Below are positions 1-8,897 of a stretch of DNA of 64,000 nt, piece after piece (the first letter of the stretch is position 1; every line of letters starts with the position of its first letter). A program made the position numbers and the translations under genes. Source of the stretch: Leptospira hartskeerlii (GTDB lineage: Bacteria > Spirochaetota > Leptospiria > Leptospirales > Leptospiraceae); NCBI RefSeq assembly GCF_002811475.1, contig NZ_NPDL01000003.1:442701-506700 (forward strand). The letters run 5' to 3'. The notes under the pieces are model-generated. The model saw only the letters and a list, made by a program, of their open reading frames with translations, searched no databases and was not told the DNA's origin.

Positions 1-227
1 TTTGCTCCAACATAGAAGCAGCAAATACAGCAAGACATGTATTAGATATTTGTAAAGAATCCGGACATTTTTATGTCACTACTAGGATCTGTGAGATCGT
101 TTCCGAAAATTGCTCGAAACACGGATTAGGATTAAGGGTTTCCTCTTATATGGTGGATTTCGACGGAACACTTCTGGGAAAATTCGAAGCTCCGGAAGGA
201 TGGGGAATCAAAGGAGAAGCGGAATAA
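1..227 (+). CDS. cbiD: Cobalt-precorrin-5B C1-methyltransferase, C-terminal end (partial)
   Basis: An open frame enters from the left edge (first full codon at 3) and stops with TAA at 225-227. The visible 74 residues include an ANTARHVL stretch and a GKFEAPEGW end, which resemble the C-terminal part of CbiD, the SAM-dependent enzyme that methylates C1 of cobalt-precorrin-5B in the anaerobic corrin pathway. The position directly before cbiC, with TAA abutting the next ATG, supports this. Most of the protein lies outside the window, so the call rests on a short stretch plus context. Confidence 0.75.
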   Translation, partial: CSNIEAANTARHVLDICKESGHFYVTTRICEIVSENCSKHGLGLRVSSYMVDFDGTLLGKFEAPEGWGIKGEAE

Positions 228-896
228 ATGAACGATATGCGACAAATGACCTCCTTGGGAAGGGAAATTGAAAATAATTCTTTTGCAATTATAGATGAAG
301 AAGCAGGACGGCATTCTCATCCGCCAGATGATTGGGAAGTTGTCAGAAGGATCATACATGCAACCGCTGATTTTGAATACAGAGATCTAACGAAGATCCA
401 TCAAAATGCGATCCGCGACGGGATCGAAGCATTGAAAAATGGCTGTCCGATTATTTGTGATGTTCAGATGATCATCGCCGGCTTGAACAGCGACCGATTA
501 GGAGCTTATGGCTGTAAAACCTATAGTTTCATCAGCGATCCTAAAGTGATCCAAAGAGCAAAAGAAAATAACTCTACAAGAGCGATAGAGTCTATGCGTA
601 AGGCTTCTAGTTTAGGACTTTTGAATGGAAGTGTGATCGCTATCGGAAATGCGCCGACTGCACTCTTAGAAATTGTTAGGCTAGTTCAAGAAGAAGGAGT
701 TCGCCCTTCTCTTGTAATCGGAGTTCCGGTAGGATTTGTGTCCGCTGCGGAATCTAAAGAGGCTTTATTAGATATTAAATTTCAATCGGAACATTCCATC
801 CCTTATATCCTTACTCGAGGACGAAAAGGAGGGAGCACGATCGCTGTTTCTATCATACATGCTCTTCTACTTCTTTCCACGGAGAAAAAATTTTGA
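228..896 (+). CDS. cbiC: Precorrin-8X / cobalt-precorrin-8 methylmutase
   Basis: This 222-residue protein has the usual length of CbiC/CobH, which moves the C11 methyl group to C12 to give (hydrogeno)cobyrinic acid. The RIIHATAD motif around residues 41-48 holds the expected catalytic histidine (H44), and the CPIICDVQMI and GNAPTALLE segments are family-typical. The ATG directly follows the cbiD stop, with GGAG about 11 bases upstream. The gene ends in a TTGA overlap with the next gene, so it is translationally coupled inside the operon. Confidence 0.93.
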   Translation: MNDMRQMTSLGREIENNSFAIIDEEAGRHSHPPDDWEVVRRIIHATADFEYRDLTKIHQNAIRDGIEALKNGCPIICDVQMIIAGLNSDRLGAYGCKTYSFISDPKVIQRAKENNSTRAIESMRKASSLGLLNGSVIAIGNAPTALLEIVRLVQEEGVRPSLVIGVPVGFVSAAESKEALLDIKFQSEHSIPYILTRGRKGGSTIAVSIIHALLLLSTEKKF

Positions 897-2119
897 AAGC
901 GGTTACCGTTATAGGGATCGGAGACGACGGTTGTGTCGGCCTCTCCAGTAAAGCAATGGGTGCAGTCGCAAGAGCAAGAGTTCTTGCCGGAGGAGAAAGG
1001 CATCTGGACTTCTTCCCTCAATTTGATGGGGAAAGGATCATTATCAAAAATGATGTTGTTCGGACCGCAGAAAAAATCGCAGAACTTTCTGCGGAGCACA
1101 CGATATGTGTTCTTGCCTCGGGAGATCCTTTATTTTTTGGGATCGGAAATCTGATCTTAAAAAAAGTAGGAAAGGATCATGTGGAATTCATTCCGGCTCC
1201 AAGCTCTGTCCAAAATGCTTTTTCTAAAATTAGAGTCAAGTGGGACGATGCCTCCTTTGTTTCTCTACATGGCAGACCGATTGAAGGGTTCATTACAAAA
1301 TTACAAAGTATTTCTAAAATTGCCTGCCTGACTGATGAGACAAACTCTCCCTCTAAGATCGCAAAGTATTTATTAAATTATTCTGAAACGGATTGGAAAG
1401 CGTATGTTTGTGAAAATTTAGGAGGAAAAGAAGAGAAGGTTCGCGAATTCGAATTGGAAACTTTGGCAGAGACTCCAAATATTTCAGACCTAAATGTAAT
1501 TATCCTTATTAGAAAGGATCCGAATTGGAAACCTTCTCCTCTTCTCCCTTTTTTAGGAGAAGATGAATATGCAAAACGTCTTCCTAAAAAGGGATTAATC
1601 ACTAAAAGGGAAGTTAGAATTCTTTCTCTCTCTGCGTTGGAAATCCGACCGAATTCCGTGGTTTGGGATATTGGAGCAGGCTCAGGAGCAGTTTCGATAG
1701 AAGCAGCCAGGATCGCGAGAGAAGGAAAAGTATACGCAATCGAAGTAGATCCGGAAGGAATAGAAATTTGTCAGCAGAACATTCTCTCACATAAAACGGA
1801 TAATGTTTTCTTAATACACGGAAAGGCTCCCCAGGTATTAATTGACCTGCCCTCCCCCAACTGCGTTTTCGTAGGAGGCTCCAAGGGAAATATGAAAGAG
1901 ATCATAGAACTTTCCTTCGAAAGATTAAGTCCAGGCGGTTGTTTGGTGGCAAATGCAATCACCTTAGATAATGTTTCTGAGGCTTACAAAACTTTTCGAG
2001 ACATGGATCTAATTCCGGAAGTAAGCCTAATCAATATTTCCAGAGGCCAGAAACTCGCGGATTATCTCAGATATGAGGCGTTAAATCCGATCCATATATT
2101 CAAAATCAGGAAATCTTAA
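893..2119 (+). CDS. cbiET: Precorrin-6B C5,15-methyltransferase / C12-decarboxylase, CbiE-CbiT fusion
   Basis: The 408 residues form two domains. Residues 1 to about 205 are a CbiE-type tetrapyrrole methylase (GIGDDGCVGL at the start, ASGDPLFFG near 75-83). Residues about 215-405 are a CbiT-type Rossmann methyltransferase with the SAM loop DIGAGSGAVS at 259-268. Together they methylate C5 and C15 and remove the C12 acetate carboxyl. This fused form is also known as CobL. The start is TTG at 893, inside the TTGA overlap with cbiC; no better in-frame ATG is near. It is followed by cbiL after 8 bases. Confidence 0.93.
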   Translation: MKAVTVIGIGDDGCVGLSSKAMGAVARARVLAGGERHLDFFPQFDGERIIIKNDVVRTAEKIAELSAEHTICVLASGDPLFFGIGNLILKKVGKDHVEFIPAPSSVQNAFSKIRVKWDDASFVSLHGRPIEGFITKLQSISKIACLTDETNSPSKIAKYLLNYSETDWKAYVCENLGGKEEKVREFELETLAETPNISDLNVIILIRKDPNWKPSPLLPFLGEDEYAKRLPKKGLITKREVRILSLSALEIRPNSVVWDIGAGSGAVSIEAARIAREGKVYAIEVDPEGIEICQQNILSHKTDNVFLIHGKAPQVLIDLPSPNCVFVGGSKGNMKEIIELSFERLSPGGCLVANAITLDNVSEAYKTFRDMDLIPEVSLINISRGQKLADYLRYEALNPIHIFKIRKS

Positions 2120-2127
2120 TATATTTT

Positions 2128-2895
2128 ATGAATGTAAAAACAAAATACGGAAAATTATACGGAGTCGGGGTTGGACCTGGGGCAACGGACCTAATTACTC
2201 TTAGGGCGGTCCATATTTTAAATTCTACCGCTGTGCTCGCAATTCCGAAGAGCAGCGAGTCACTTCCCTCCTTCTCATGGAGAGTATGTTCTCCCGTAGT
2301 TCAGGAAAATGAAACACAAGAGAAATTATTCTTACATTTTCCAATGACCAAAGATCCAAATATTCTAATCCCAGCCTGGGATAAAGCGTTCAAAGAAATA
2401 GGTCTGAGATTAGAAAAAGGTTTAGACGTTGCATTCATCACGCAAGGAGACCCTTCCGTATATAGTTCCTGGAGTTATCTATTAGAAGAAGCTCCAGAGA
2501 GATGGCCAGGCATAGAGATCGAAATAGTTCCAGCGGTTTCTTCTATTACTGCAATTCCTGCCAGCTTACTCACACCGCTTGCAGACGGAAGGGAAAGATT
2601 CTGCGTTTTACCTGCCACATATGGATTAGAAGATTTGGAAAAACTTATCCAAGATTTTGATACGATCGTTTTGACTAAAGTCGGACAAGTGGTTCCGGAA
2701 CTAATTAAAATATTAAAAGAACAGAATATTCTGGAAAATGCAACTTATGTTTCCTATGGGACAACCGACCGCCAGAGGATCGTAAAAGATATAGAGTCTA
2801 TCAAAAACGAAACCTGTGATTATTTTTCTATGGTAATCATTTCTATTAGAAGACGAAAAGGGGTCCTAAGAGGAATTTCGGATGATTCAGAGTAG
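2128..2895 (+). CDS. cbiL: Precorrin-2 / cobalt-factor II C20-methyltransferase
   Basis: This 255-residue tetrapyrrole methylase starts with the family GVGVGPGATDLITLRAV segment (residues 12-28) and has the TQGDPSVYSSW motif near 108-118. This pattern fits CbiL/CobI, which adds the C20 methyl group of precorrin-2. It lies between cbiET and cbiG and overlaps cbiG by 14 bases. The cobalt-dependent (CbiL) rather than cobalt-independent (CobI) form is inferred from cbiD and cbiG in the same operon. Confidence 0.92.
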   Translation: MNVKTKYGKLYGVGVGPGATDLITLRAVHILNSTAVLAIPKSSESLPSFSWRVCSPVVQENETQEKLFLHFPMTKDPNILIPAWDKAFKEIGLRLEKGLDVAFITQGDPSVYSSWSYLLEEAPERWPGIEIEIVPAVSSITAIPASLLTPLADGRERFCVLPATYGLEDLEKLIQDFDTIVLTKVGQVVPELIKILKEQNILENATYVSYGTTDRQRIVKDIESIKNETCDYFSMVIISIRRRKGVLRGISDDSE

Positions 2896-4036
2896 AAAAT
2901 CTTACGCAATCTACGTAATTACAAAGCACGGCCTGAAGACCGGAACAGATCTATTTTATTCTCTAAAAGAGGCAGATATATTTGTTTCACCTAAATTTAT
3001 CTCCAACGCTCCCAAGGAATCCAAACTTTTAAGTCTTCCGATGGAGCCTACGCTTCGGCAAACTTTCATGGAATACGATTGCCATATTTTTGTGATCAGT
3101 GTCGGGGCGGTAGTTAGAATGATCTCTCCCCTCTTGGTGAGTAAGAAGACAGATCCAGCAGTTCTTTGTATAGATGATCAGGCAAAGTTTACGATCTGCG
3201 TTTTATCCGGCCACGTAGGAAGAGGCAATTTTTTTACTCAGAAAATTTCAGATCTCTTAGAGAACATACCTGTCATCACAACTGCTTCCGATGTTTCAGG
3301 AACTTTGACTGTGGATATTTTAGGAAGAGAACTGTGTTGGAGTTTGGAAGATCCGGATAGGAATGTAACGAGAGCCTGTGCTGCAGTAGTAAATGAAACC
3401 AAAGTATTATTTGTGCAAGAAACAGGTGAGCCGAATTTTTGGCCTTTGGGAAAAGACCTCCCGAAGGGTGTAGAATATTCCACCAATATAGAAAATATAG
3501 ATCCAAAAGAATATGAAATCCTCCTGATCGCAAGTGATAGAACGGACATCAGGACCAAAACTCCGGAAATATATTCTAATTCAGTGATATACAGACCTAA
3601 GTCGCTCGTATTAGGCTTGGGCTGCGATAAAGGGATCCCTACTGAAGTTGTGGAGAACGGAATCCTTAAAGTATTAAAAGAATATAATTTATCCTTTGAA
3701 AGTGTCAAAGCGATCGCAAGCGTTAATGCAAAAAAAGAAGAACCTGCGTTCTTGGGAATTTCCCAGAAATACGGATGGAAATTTATAACCTTCTCCGCCG
3801 AAAGCTTAGACAAAGTTGGAGGGATTTCGGAAGTTTCTAAAGCTGCTTCTGAATATGTGGGGACTCGTTCCGTAAGCGAAGCATCCGCACTTCTTCTTTC
3901 CGGATCCGATAGATTACTCGTCACAAAACAAAAATACAAAGAAACGGAAGGTGGAAAAAATCTTACAGTCGCGGTAGCAAGGATCCCATTTGCAACCAGA
4001 TCTGAAATCCCCTCGGGAAGTTTGGAGAAAGTATGA
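2882..4036 (+). CDS. cbiG: Cobalt-precorrin-5A hydrolase
   Basis: This 384-residue protein matches CbiG, which opens the delta-lactone of cobalt-precorrin-5A and releases acetaldehyde. The N-terminal part has the GAVVRMISPLL and LSGHVGRGN segments, and the C-terminal CbiG domain begins near LVLGLGCDKGIP (about residue 240). CbiG is diagnostic for the anaerobic, early-cobalt pathway. The ATG at 2882 lies within cbiL, and the end overlaps cbiH by 4 bases (ATGA). Confidence 0.92.
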   Translation: MIQSRKSYAIYVITKHGLKTGTDLFYSLKEADIFVSPKFISNAPKESKLLSLPMEPTLRQTFMEYDCHIFVISVGAVVRMISPLLVSKKTDPAVLCIDDQAKFTICVLSGHVGRGNFFTQKISDLLENIPVITTASDVSGTLTVDILGRELCWSLEDPDRNVTRACAAVVNETKVLFVQETGEPNFWPLGKDLPKGVEYSTNIENIDPKEYEILLIASDRTDIRTKTPEIYSNSVIYRPKSLVLGLGCDKGIPTEVVENGILKVLKEYNLSFESVKAIASVNAKKEEPAFLGISQKYGWKFITFSAESLDKVGGISEVSKAASEYVGTRSVSEASALLLSGSDRLLVTKQKYKETEGGKNLTVAVARIPFATRSEIPSGSLEKV

Positions 4037-5496
4037 ACGAAACTCCAAAAGGAAAATTGAATATTGTTGGGATCGGTCCAGGAAACGATTCCCATATAAC
4101 TCCTGCTGCATTATCCGCCATTAAAGAAGCGGACTCCATCATAGGATATACAACTTATATCAATTTAGTAAAACATCACCTAAGCGGAAAGCAAGTCACT
4201 CGCACTGGTATGACAGAGGAAATCACCCGCGCCCAAACAGCGGTAGAATCCGCAAAATCTGGACAGACTGTTACATTGATCTCGTCCGGAGACGCTGGTG
4301 TTTATGGAATGGCAGGTCTCGTATTCGAAGTTTTAAGAAAGACAGGTTGGAAGAAAGGAGATTCTCCGGAGATCAAAATGATCCCAGGGATCAGTGCGGA
4401 TAGCTCCTGCGGTTCTCTTGTAGGAGCTCCCATGGTTCATGATTCTGCCAGGATCTCACTCTCAGATCTTTTAACTCCTTGGACTGTGATCGAGAACAGG
4501 ATCGAATCCGCTGCCAAAGGAGATTTTGTGATCAATTTGTACAATCCAGCATCGGGCAGAAGACAGAGACAGATTGTAGAAGCTGCTCGTATCATAAAAA
4601 AATATAGGCCTGGCGCCACACCTGTCGCATTGGTCAAGAGCGCATATCGTAGACAGGAGAATATCCAATTTTCGGATCTGGATCATTTTTTGGAATTCGA
4701 GATCGGGATGAATACCACAGTAATTATTGGATCTTCTCAATCTTTTGTGTATGAAGGATTTTTCGTAACACCCAGAGGATATGGAAACAAATATTCTTTA
4801 GAAGATGGTTCTCTAAAACCTGGGCAAAACAGAGCGGTTTCCCTGAGAACAGAAAACGATCTCGCAAGCAGGATCGCCAAAGAATCACCGTCTCCTAATT
4901 TAAATATCACTAAAATACAAGGTGCATTCGTAAAAACAAGCACCACGGTTTTCAAACCGGAAAAAGAGGCAGATATCGAAACGCAAGATTCGTCTGTGAA
5001 GATCGCGTTAAAGGCATTACAATTTTTAGATATTGCTCCGCAAAAAAAAGAAACTAAAGTCTCCGAATTAAGATCGGAAGAAAATATCCAATATTTAGGA
5101 CGCATAGGTGGAGCTATTCTTTATAAAAAATCTGAAGATTACTATCTGATTGGAAAATTAAAACGACCTGTAAACTTAGAAACATTCGGTTTCTGGAACT
5201 CAATCGAACAAGATCTAAAATGGACAGAGTTAAAAATTAAAGACCAAGAAATCGTTTCTCAGAACCGATTCGATATTTTGATAACTTTCTCTTCGGAAGG
5301 GTCTCCGGAAGAAGTCTATGATCTATTTTCCATTTATAGAAATTCATCCATAAGCGAAAGGCTTTGGAATTATGTTTTAGATAATAGTAAAAAGACTCTT
5401 TTGGAAAACAGGAAATACACTGATGCAAGATGGCTGGGACATTCTCCCAAACAAGTCTGGACCTCCTTCAGAGAGAATATCTTAAAATGCGATTGA
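4033..5496 (+). CDS. cbiH: Precorrin-3B C17-methyltransferase with a long C-terminal extension
   Basis: Residues 9-252 are a complete CbiH/CobJ methylase: GIGPGNDSHITP at 13-24, SSGDAGVYGMAG at 84-95, INLYNPAS at 167-174 and VTPRGYGNKYS at 245-255. It methylates C17 and contracts the ring. Usual CbiH is about 240-250 residues, but this protein has 487. Residues 253-487 are an additional region I do not recognise. It contains no CxxC or CxnC cluster (the only cysteine is next to last), so it is not the iron-sulfur domain of CbiH60-type proteins. The frame is open throughout and the gene overlaps cbiG by 4 bases. Confidence 0.9.
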   Translation: MNETPKGKLNIVGIGPGNDSHITPAALSAIKEADSIIGYTTYINLVKHHLSGKQVTRTGMTEEITRAQTAVESAKSGQTVTLISSGDAGVYGMAGLVFEVLRKTGWKKGDSPEIKMIPGISADSSCGSLVGAPMVHDSARISLSDLLTPWTVIENRIESAAKGDFVINLYNPASGRRQRQIVEAARIIKKYRPGATPVALVKSAYRRQENIQFSDLDHFLEFEIGMNTTVIIGSSQSFVYEGFFVTPRGYGNKYSLEDGSLKPGQNRAVSLRTENDLASRIAKESPSPNLNITKIQGAFVKTSTTVFKPEKEADIETQDSSVKIALKALQFLDIAPQKKETKVSELRSEENIQYLGRIGGAILYKKSEDYYLIGKLKRPVNLETFGFWNSIEQDLKWTELKIKDQEIVSQNRFDILITFSSEGSPEEVYDLFSIYRNSSISERLWNYVLDNSKKTLLENRKYTDARWLGHSPKQVWTSFRENILKCD

Positions 5497-5506
5497 GAGT
5501 ATCATT

Positions 5507-6289
5507 ATGAAAGTTTATATTATCGGGGCCGGTCCAGGAGATCCGGATCTGATCACTATCAAAGGTGCAAGACTCGTGGAAACCTGTCCTATCGTTCTTT
5601 ATACCGGATCGTTGGTCCCTCAAAGAGTGATAGAAAGAGCAGCTCCTACCGCAACTGTATTAGATTCTTCTAAAATGACCTTGGAAGATATCATTTCGAT
5701 TTTAGAAGAAGCTAAGAAGAAGGACCAAGATGTTGCGAGAGTCCATACAGGAGATCCATCTATATTCGGATCTACCGCAGAACAAATGAGAAAAATGGAT
5801 GAGTTAGGAATTCCCTATGAGATCGTGCCCGGAGTTTCTTCATTTACCGCTGCGGCGGCGATGTTAGGCAAGGAGCTTACTCTTCCGGAAGTTTCACAGT
5901 CCGTAGTCATCACTCGGGCGGAAGGAAGAACTCCTATGCCAGCAAAAGAAAAATTAGAAACCTTTGCCTCCACCGGAGCCACCTTAGTATTCTTTTTAAG
6001 CGTTTTACATATTCGTAAAATTGCAGAAGAACTCATCCCTCATTACGGCAAGAATTGTCCCGTATCCATTGTACAGAAGGCTACTTGGCCGGAACAAAAG
6101 ATAATTACCGGGACCTTGGAAACCATAGTTTCCAAGGTGAAAGAAGAAAAGATCACAGCAACTGCGATCATATTCGTAGGAAAAGTATTGGACTGTCACG
6201 ATTTTGCGGATTCAAGACTCTATGCTTCCGATTTCTCCCATAAATTTAGAAAAGCAAACAAGAAACAAATTGTTTCGGAAACAACATGA
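5507..6289 (+). CDS. cbiF: Precorrin-4 C11-methyltransferase
   Basis: This is a 260-residue tetrapyrrole methylase of normal length. IIGAGPGDPDLITIKGARL near the N-terminus, VHTGDPSIFGST near residues 84-95 and the VPGVSSFTAAAA segment are typical of CbiF/CobM, which methylates C11 of (cobalt-)precorrin-4. It follows cbiH by 10 bases and overlaps cobO by 4 (ATGA). Confidence 0.95.
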   Translation: MKVYIIGAGPGDPDLITIKGARLVETCPIVLYTGSLVPQRVIERAAPTATVLDSSKMTLEDIISILEEAKKKDQDVARVHTGDPSIFGSTAEQMRKMDELGIPYEIVPGVSSFTAAAAMLGKELTLPEVSQSVVITRAEGRTPMPAKEKLETFASTGATLVFFLSVLHIRKIAEELIPHYGKNCPVSIVQKATWPEQKIITGTLETIVSKVKEEKITATAIIFVGKVLDCHDFADSRLYASDFSHKFRKANKKQIVSETT

Positions 6290-6819
6290 ATTCTACTGCG
6301 GACAAAAAAGGACTCATCTTAGTATTTACAGGACCTGGAAAAGGAAAAACTACTGCTGCTTTAGGAATTCTATTCAGAGCATTAGGAAGAGGAATGAAAT
6401 GCGGAGTTGTTCAATTTCTTAAAGGAAAATGGGAAACAGGAGAGAGAAAATTTGCAAAAACCATTGCGGAACTGGACTTTCATGTAATGGGACTCGGTTT
6501 TACTTGGGAAAGTGATGATATAGACAAAGATAAGAAGGCGGCAAGATTAGCGTGGAAAAAATCCTGCGATATGATATTTTCAGAAAATTATAAAATACTA
6601 ATACTAGATGAGATCACTTATGCCTTTCATTACGGATGGCTTACGCCGGAAGAAGTCTTGGAGGTCTTATCCAAAAAACCGAAAGATCTGCATATCGTAC
6701 TTACTGGCAGAAACTGCCCTAACCTTATAACGGATTTGGCGGATCTGGTCACTAATGTAGAATCTCCAAAACATCCTTATAAAAACGGGATCCCTGCTCA
6801 GCTCGGGATAGACTATTAA
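6286..6819 (+). CDS. cobO: Cob(I)yrinic acid a,c-diamide adenosyltransferase (CobA/CobO/BtuR family)
   Basis: This 177-residue protein carries the P-loop GPGKGKTT at residues 16-23 and the VVQFLKG and LILDEITYAFHYGWL segments of the BtuR/CobO family. These enzymes transfer the adenosyl group from ATP to the corrin cobalt. Length and order in the operon fit; it is coupled to cbiF by an ATGA overlap and followed after 6 bases by cbiA. It probably acts on cobyrinic acid a,c-diamide in de novo synthesis and on scavenged corrinoids. Confidence 0.94.
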   Translation: MNSTADKKGLILVFTGPGKGKTTAALGILFRALGRGMKCGVVQFLKGKWETGERKFAKTIAELDFHVMGLGFTWESDDIDKDKKAARLAWKKSCDMIFSENYKILILDEITYAFHYGWLTPEEVLEVLSKKPKDLHIVLTGRNCPNLITDLADLVTNVESPKHPYKNGIPAQLGIDY

Positions 6820-6825
6820 AGAATC

Positions 6826-8205
6826 ATGATAGAACAAATTAATATACCGAGAATCCTGATCTCCGGTACTGGAAGTGGTACCGGAAAAACCACATTTACA
6901 ATAGCACTTACCAAGGCACTCCAAGCCCGAGGCCTAAAAGTTTCCGTGTTCAAATGTGGGCCAGATTATTTAGATCCGGGATACCATTCTTTCGTCACAG
7001 GGAAGACTTGCCAAAATCTGGATGGCTGGCTAATGGGAAGAGAATCCGTAATTTCCAGCTTCATAAGTGCAAGTGAAGGATCTGACATCTCCATCATTGA
7101 AGGAGTTATGGGATTATTTGACGGACATTCTCCAAATTCAGAATCAGGTTCCACTGCTGAAATTTCAAAATGGCTACAAGTCCCAACGATCATATTGATA
7201 GATGCATCGGGAATGGCAGCTACTTTCTCAGCAATTGCTTCCGGTATCAAAAATTATGATCCCGAGGTTCCGATCCAGGGTTTTGTTGCAAATTTTATAG
7301 GAAGCAAAAGCCATCTATCCATTATAGAAACTGCAAGTATTCCTTTGCAGATTTTAGGAGCATTTCCTAAATCGTATGAGCATTCCTTTCCTGAAAGACA
7401 TTTGGGACTTCATTCTGCTGGTCCAGACATTCTAACGGAAGAAAAACTTTCTTTCTGGAAAAACTTAGCCGAAGAATGGTTAGATATAAATAAGATCATG
7501 GAGATTGCAAACTCTGCACCTCCACTTTTCACAGAAAGATCAAAAGAGGTCCAAACGAAAACAAAAGCTTGCAAGGTCGGAGTTGCCTATGACGAAGCAT
7601 TTCATTTTTATTATGAAGAGAATTTCAAAAAATTAAGAGAAGAAGGAGCCGAATTGGTTTTATTCTCACCTCTAAAAGATACAAAACTTCCGGAAGTAGA
7701 TGGATTATACTTTGGAGGGGGATATCCGGAGTTATTCGCAAATACTTTATCACATAATAAAAATCTAATCGAAGATATCAGAAGTTTTGCGAATTCAGAA
7801 AGGCCAATCTATGCGGAATGCGGAGGATTGATGTATCTTTCTTCTGAGATCCAAAACATTGAGGGACAAAGTTTTACCATGGTAGACATTATCCCAGGTA
7901 AAACTATCATGAGCCCTAAACTCAAAAGTTTAGGTTATGTAGAAGTTCATACGGAGAAAAGAACCATCTTAGGCGAAGCAGGCATCCGCTTTAGAGGACA
8001 CCAATTCAGATATTCAGATCTTGTTTTAGAAAATGAAGATGAGTCATTATTTTCCTATCATATCAGAAAACGGAAATCAGAACAAACGACTAGAGAAGGT
8101 TATACGGTTTCCAATGTTTTAGCAAGTTATGTGCATGCACACTGGGCCTCCAATCCTGAAATTCCAAAAAACTTTTTAGCTTCCTGCAGGAGATTTAAAG
8201 TTTGA
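6826..8205 (+). CDS. cbiA: Cobyrinic acid a,c-diamide synthase
   Basis: This 459-residue protein has the two-domain CbiA/CobB layout. An N-terminal ATP-binding domain has the P-loop GTGSGTGKTTF (residues 14-24) and SVFKCGPDYLDPGYH. A C-terminal class I glutamine amidotransferase domain has GLYFGGGYPELFA and the nucleophile motif AECGGLMYL, with a late H in VHAHWASNP. It amidates the a and c carboxylates with glutamine and ATP. The gene overlaps cbiZ by 4 bases (TTGA). Confidence 0.95.
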   Translation: MIEQINIPRILISGTGSGTGKTTFTIALTKALQARGLKVSVFKCGPDYLDPGYHSFVTGKTCQNLDGWLMGRESVISSFISASEGSDISIIEGVMGLFDGHSPNSESGSTAEISKWLQVPTIILIDASGMAATFSAIASGIKNYDPEVPIQGFVANFIGSKSHLSIIETASIPLQILGAFPKSYEHSFPERHLGLHSAGPDILTEEKLSFWKNLAEEWLDINKIMEIANSAPPLFTERSKEVQTKTKACKVGVAYDEAFHFYYEENFKKLREEGAELVLFSPLKDTKLPEVDGLYFGGGYPELFANTLSHNKNLIEDIRSFANSERPIYAECGGLMYLSSEIQNIEGQSFTMVDIIPGKTIMSPKLKSLGYVEVHTEKRTILGEAGIRFRGHQFRYSDLVLENEDESLFSYHIRKRKSEQTTREGYTVSNVLASYVHAHWASNPEIPKNFLASCRRFKV

Positions 8206-8897
8206 GCTTTTTCAAGCAGGATCAAATCGAAGTTTCTGAAACCTGGCTGGAACTCCAACTTTCAAGACCTCATTCTTCTTTGAGCTGGGCGGTCGTAGGA
8301 GGAGGATATTTAACGACAAACAAAGTCTACTGGTTAAAAGTTTCCAATGCAGATTTAGGCTCGGAAATTATTCCGGAGGAATTTTACAGAAATCGATTAG
8401 TTGCTAAAGGAGAAAAAGATGAAGCCTTAGGCTTTATGACAAGCGCTTCTCTATTGGATTACTCTGTATCTGAAAAAAATCTGGATGGCTTACACGTTAG
8501 ATCCGTCGTTACGGTAGGTTTAGGAAACGCGGTCAGAGTAGGAAATCGACCAAAACAAAATAAAAAAATAGGAACAATCAATATACTTGTTCAAACTTCC
8601 GAAGCACTTACCTTCTCCGCAAGCATAGAAGCGATTTCAATAGCAGCCGAGGCAAGGACCCTCGCAGTTCTAGAATCAAAGATCCAAATACAAAACGAAA
8701 ACAATTTCGCAACCGGCACAGGAACAGATTGTATTGGGATCATTTCTCCCCATGGAACGAATGGAATCGATTATGTAGGGAAACATACTATATTCGGACA
8801 CTTGATCGGAGCCACTTCATACGAAGCGGTCACCCAAGGTATCCTTAAATGGAAGAATGCGAGACATATCGCTTATCCGAGATCGTCAAATATATGA
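8202..8897 (+). CDS. cbiZ: Adenosylcobinamide amidohydrolase
   Basis: This 231-residue protein fits the CbiZ family: SSLSWAVVGGGY near residues 27-38, GLGNAVRVGNRP and the ATGTGTDCIGIISP segment near the C-terminus. CbiZ cleaves the aminopropanol side chain of adenosylcobinamide to adenosylcobyric acid, a salvage or remodelling step. The start is TTG at 8202 in a TTGA overlap with cbiA, and the end overlaps the next gene by 4 bases. Its presence inside a de novo operon that also has CobU gives the cell two routes for cobinamide. Confidence 0.88.
   Translation: MSFFKQDQIEVSETWLELQLSRPHSSLSWAVVGGGYLTTNKVYWLKVSNADLGSEIIPEEFYRNRLVAKGEKDEALGFMTSASLLDYSVSEKNLDGLHVRSVVTVGLGNAVRVGNRPKQNKKIGTINILVQTSEALTFSASIEAISIAAEARTLAVLESKIQIQNENNFATGTGTDCIGIISPHGTNGIDYVGKHTIFGHLIGATSYEAVTQGILKWKNARHIAYPRSSNI

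Noticed and set aside
3238..4095. 285-residue antisense frame over cbiG
   Set aside because: cbiG is a clear family match in an operon; the antisense frame matches nothing and has no ribosome site.
4786..5496. Iron-sulfur domain as in CbiH60 for the CbiH extension
   Set aside because: The extension has only one cysteine, next to last, so no cluster can be bound that way.
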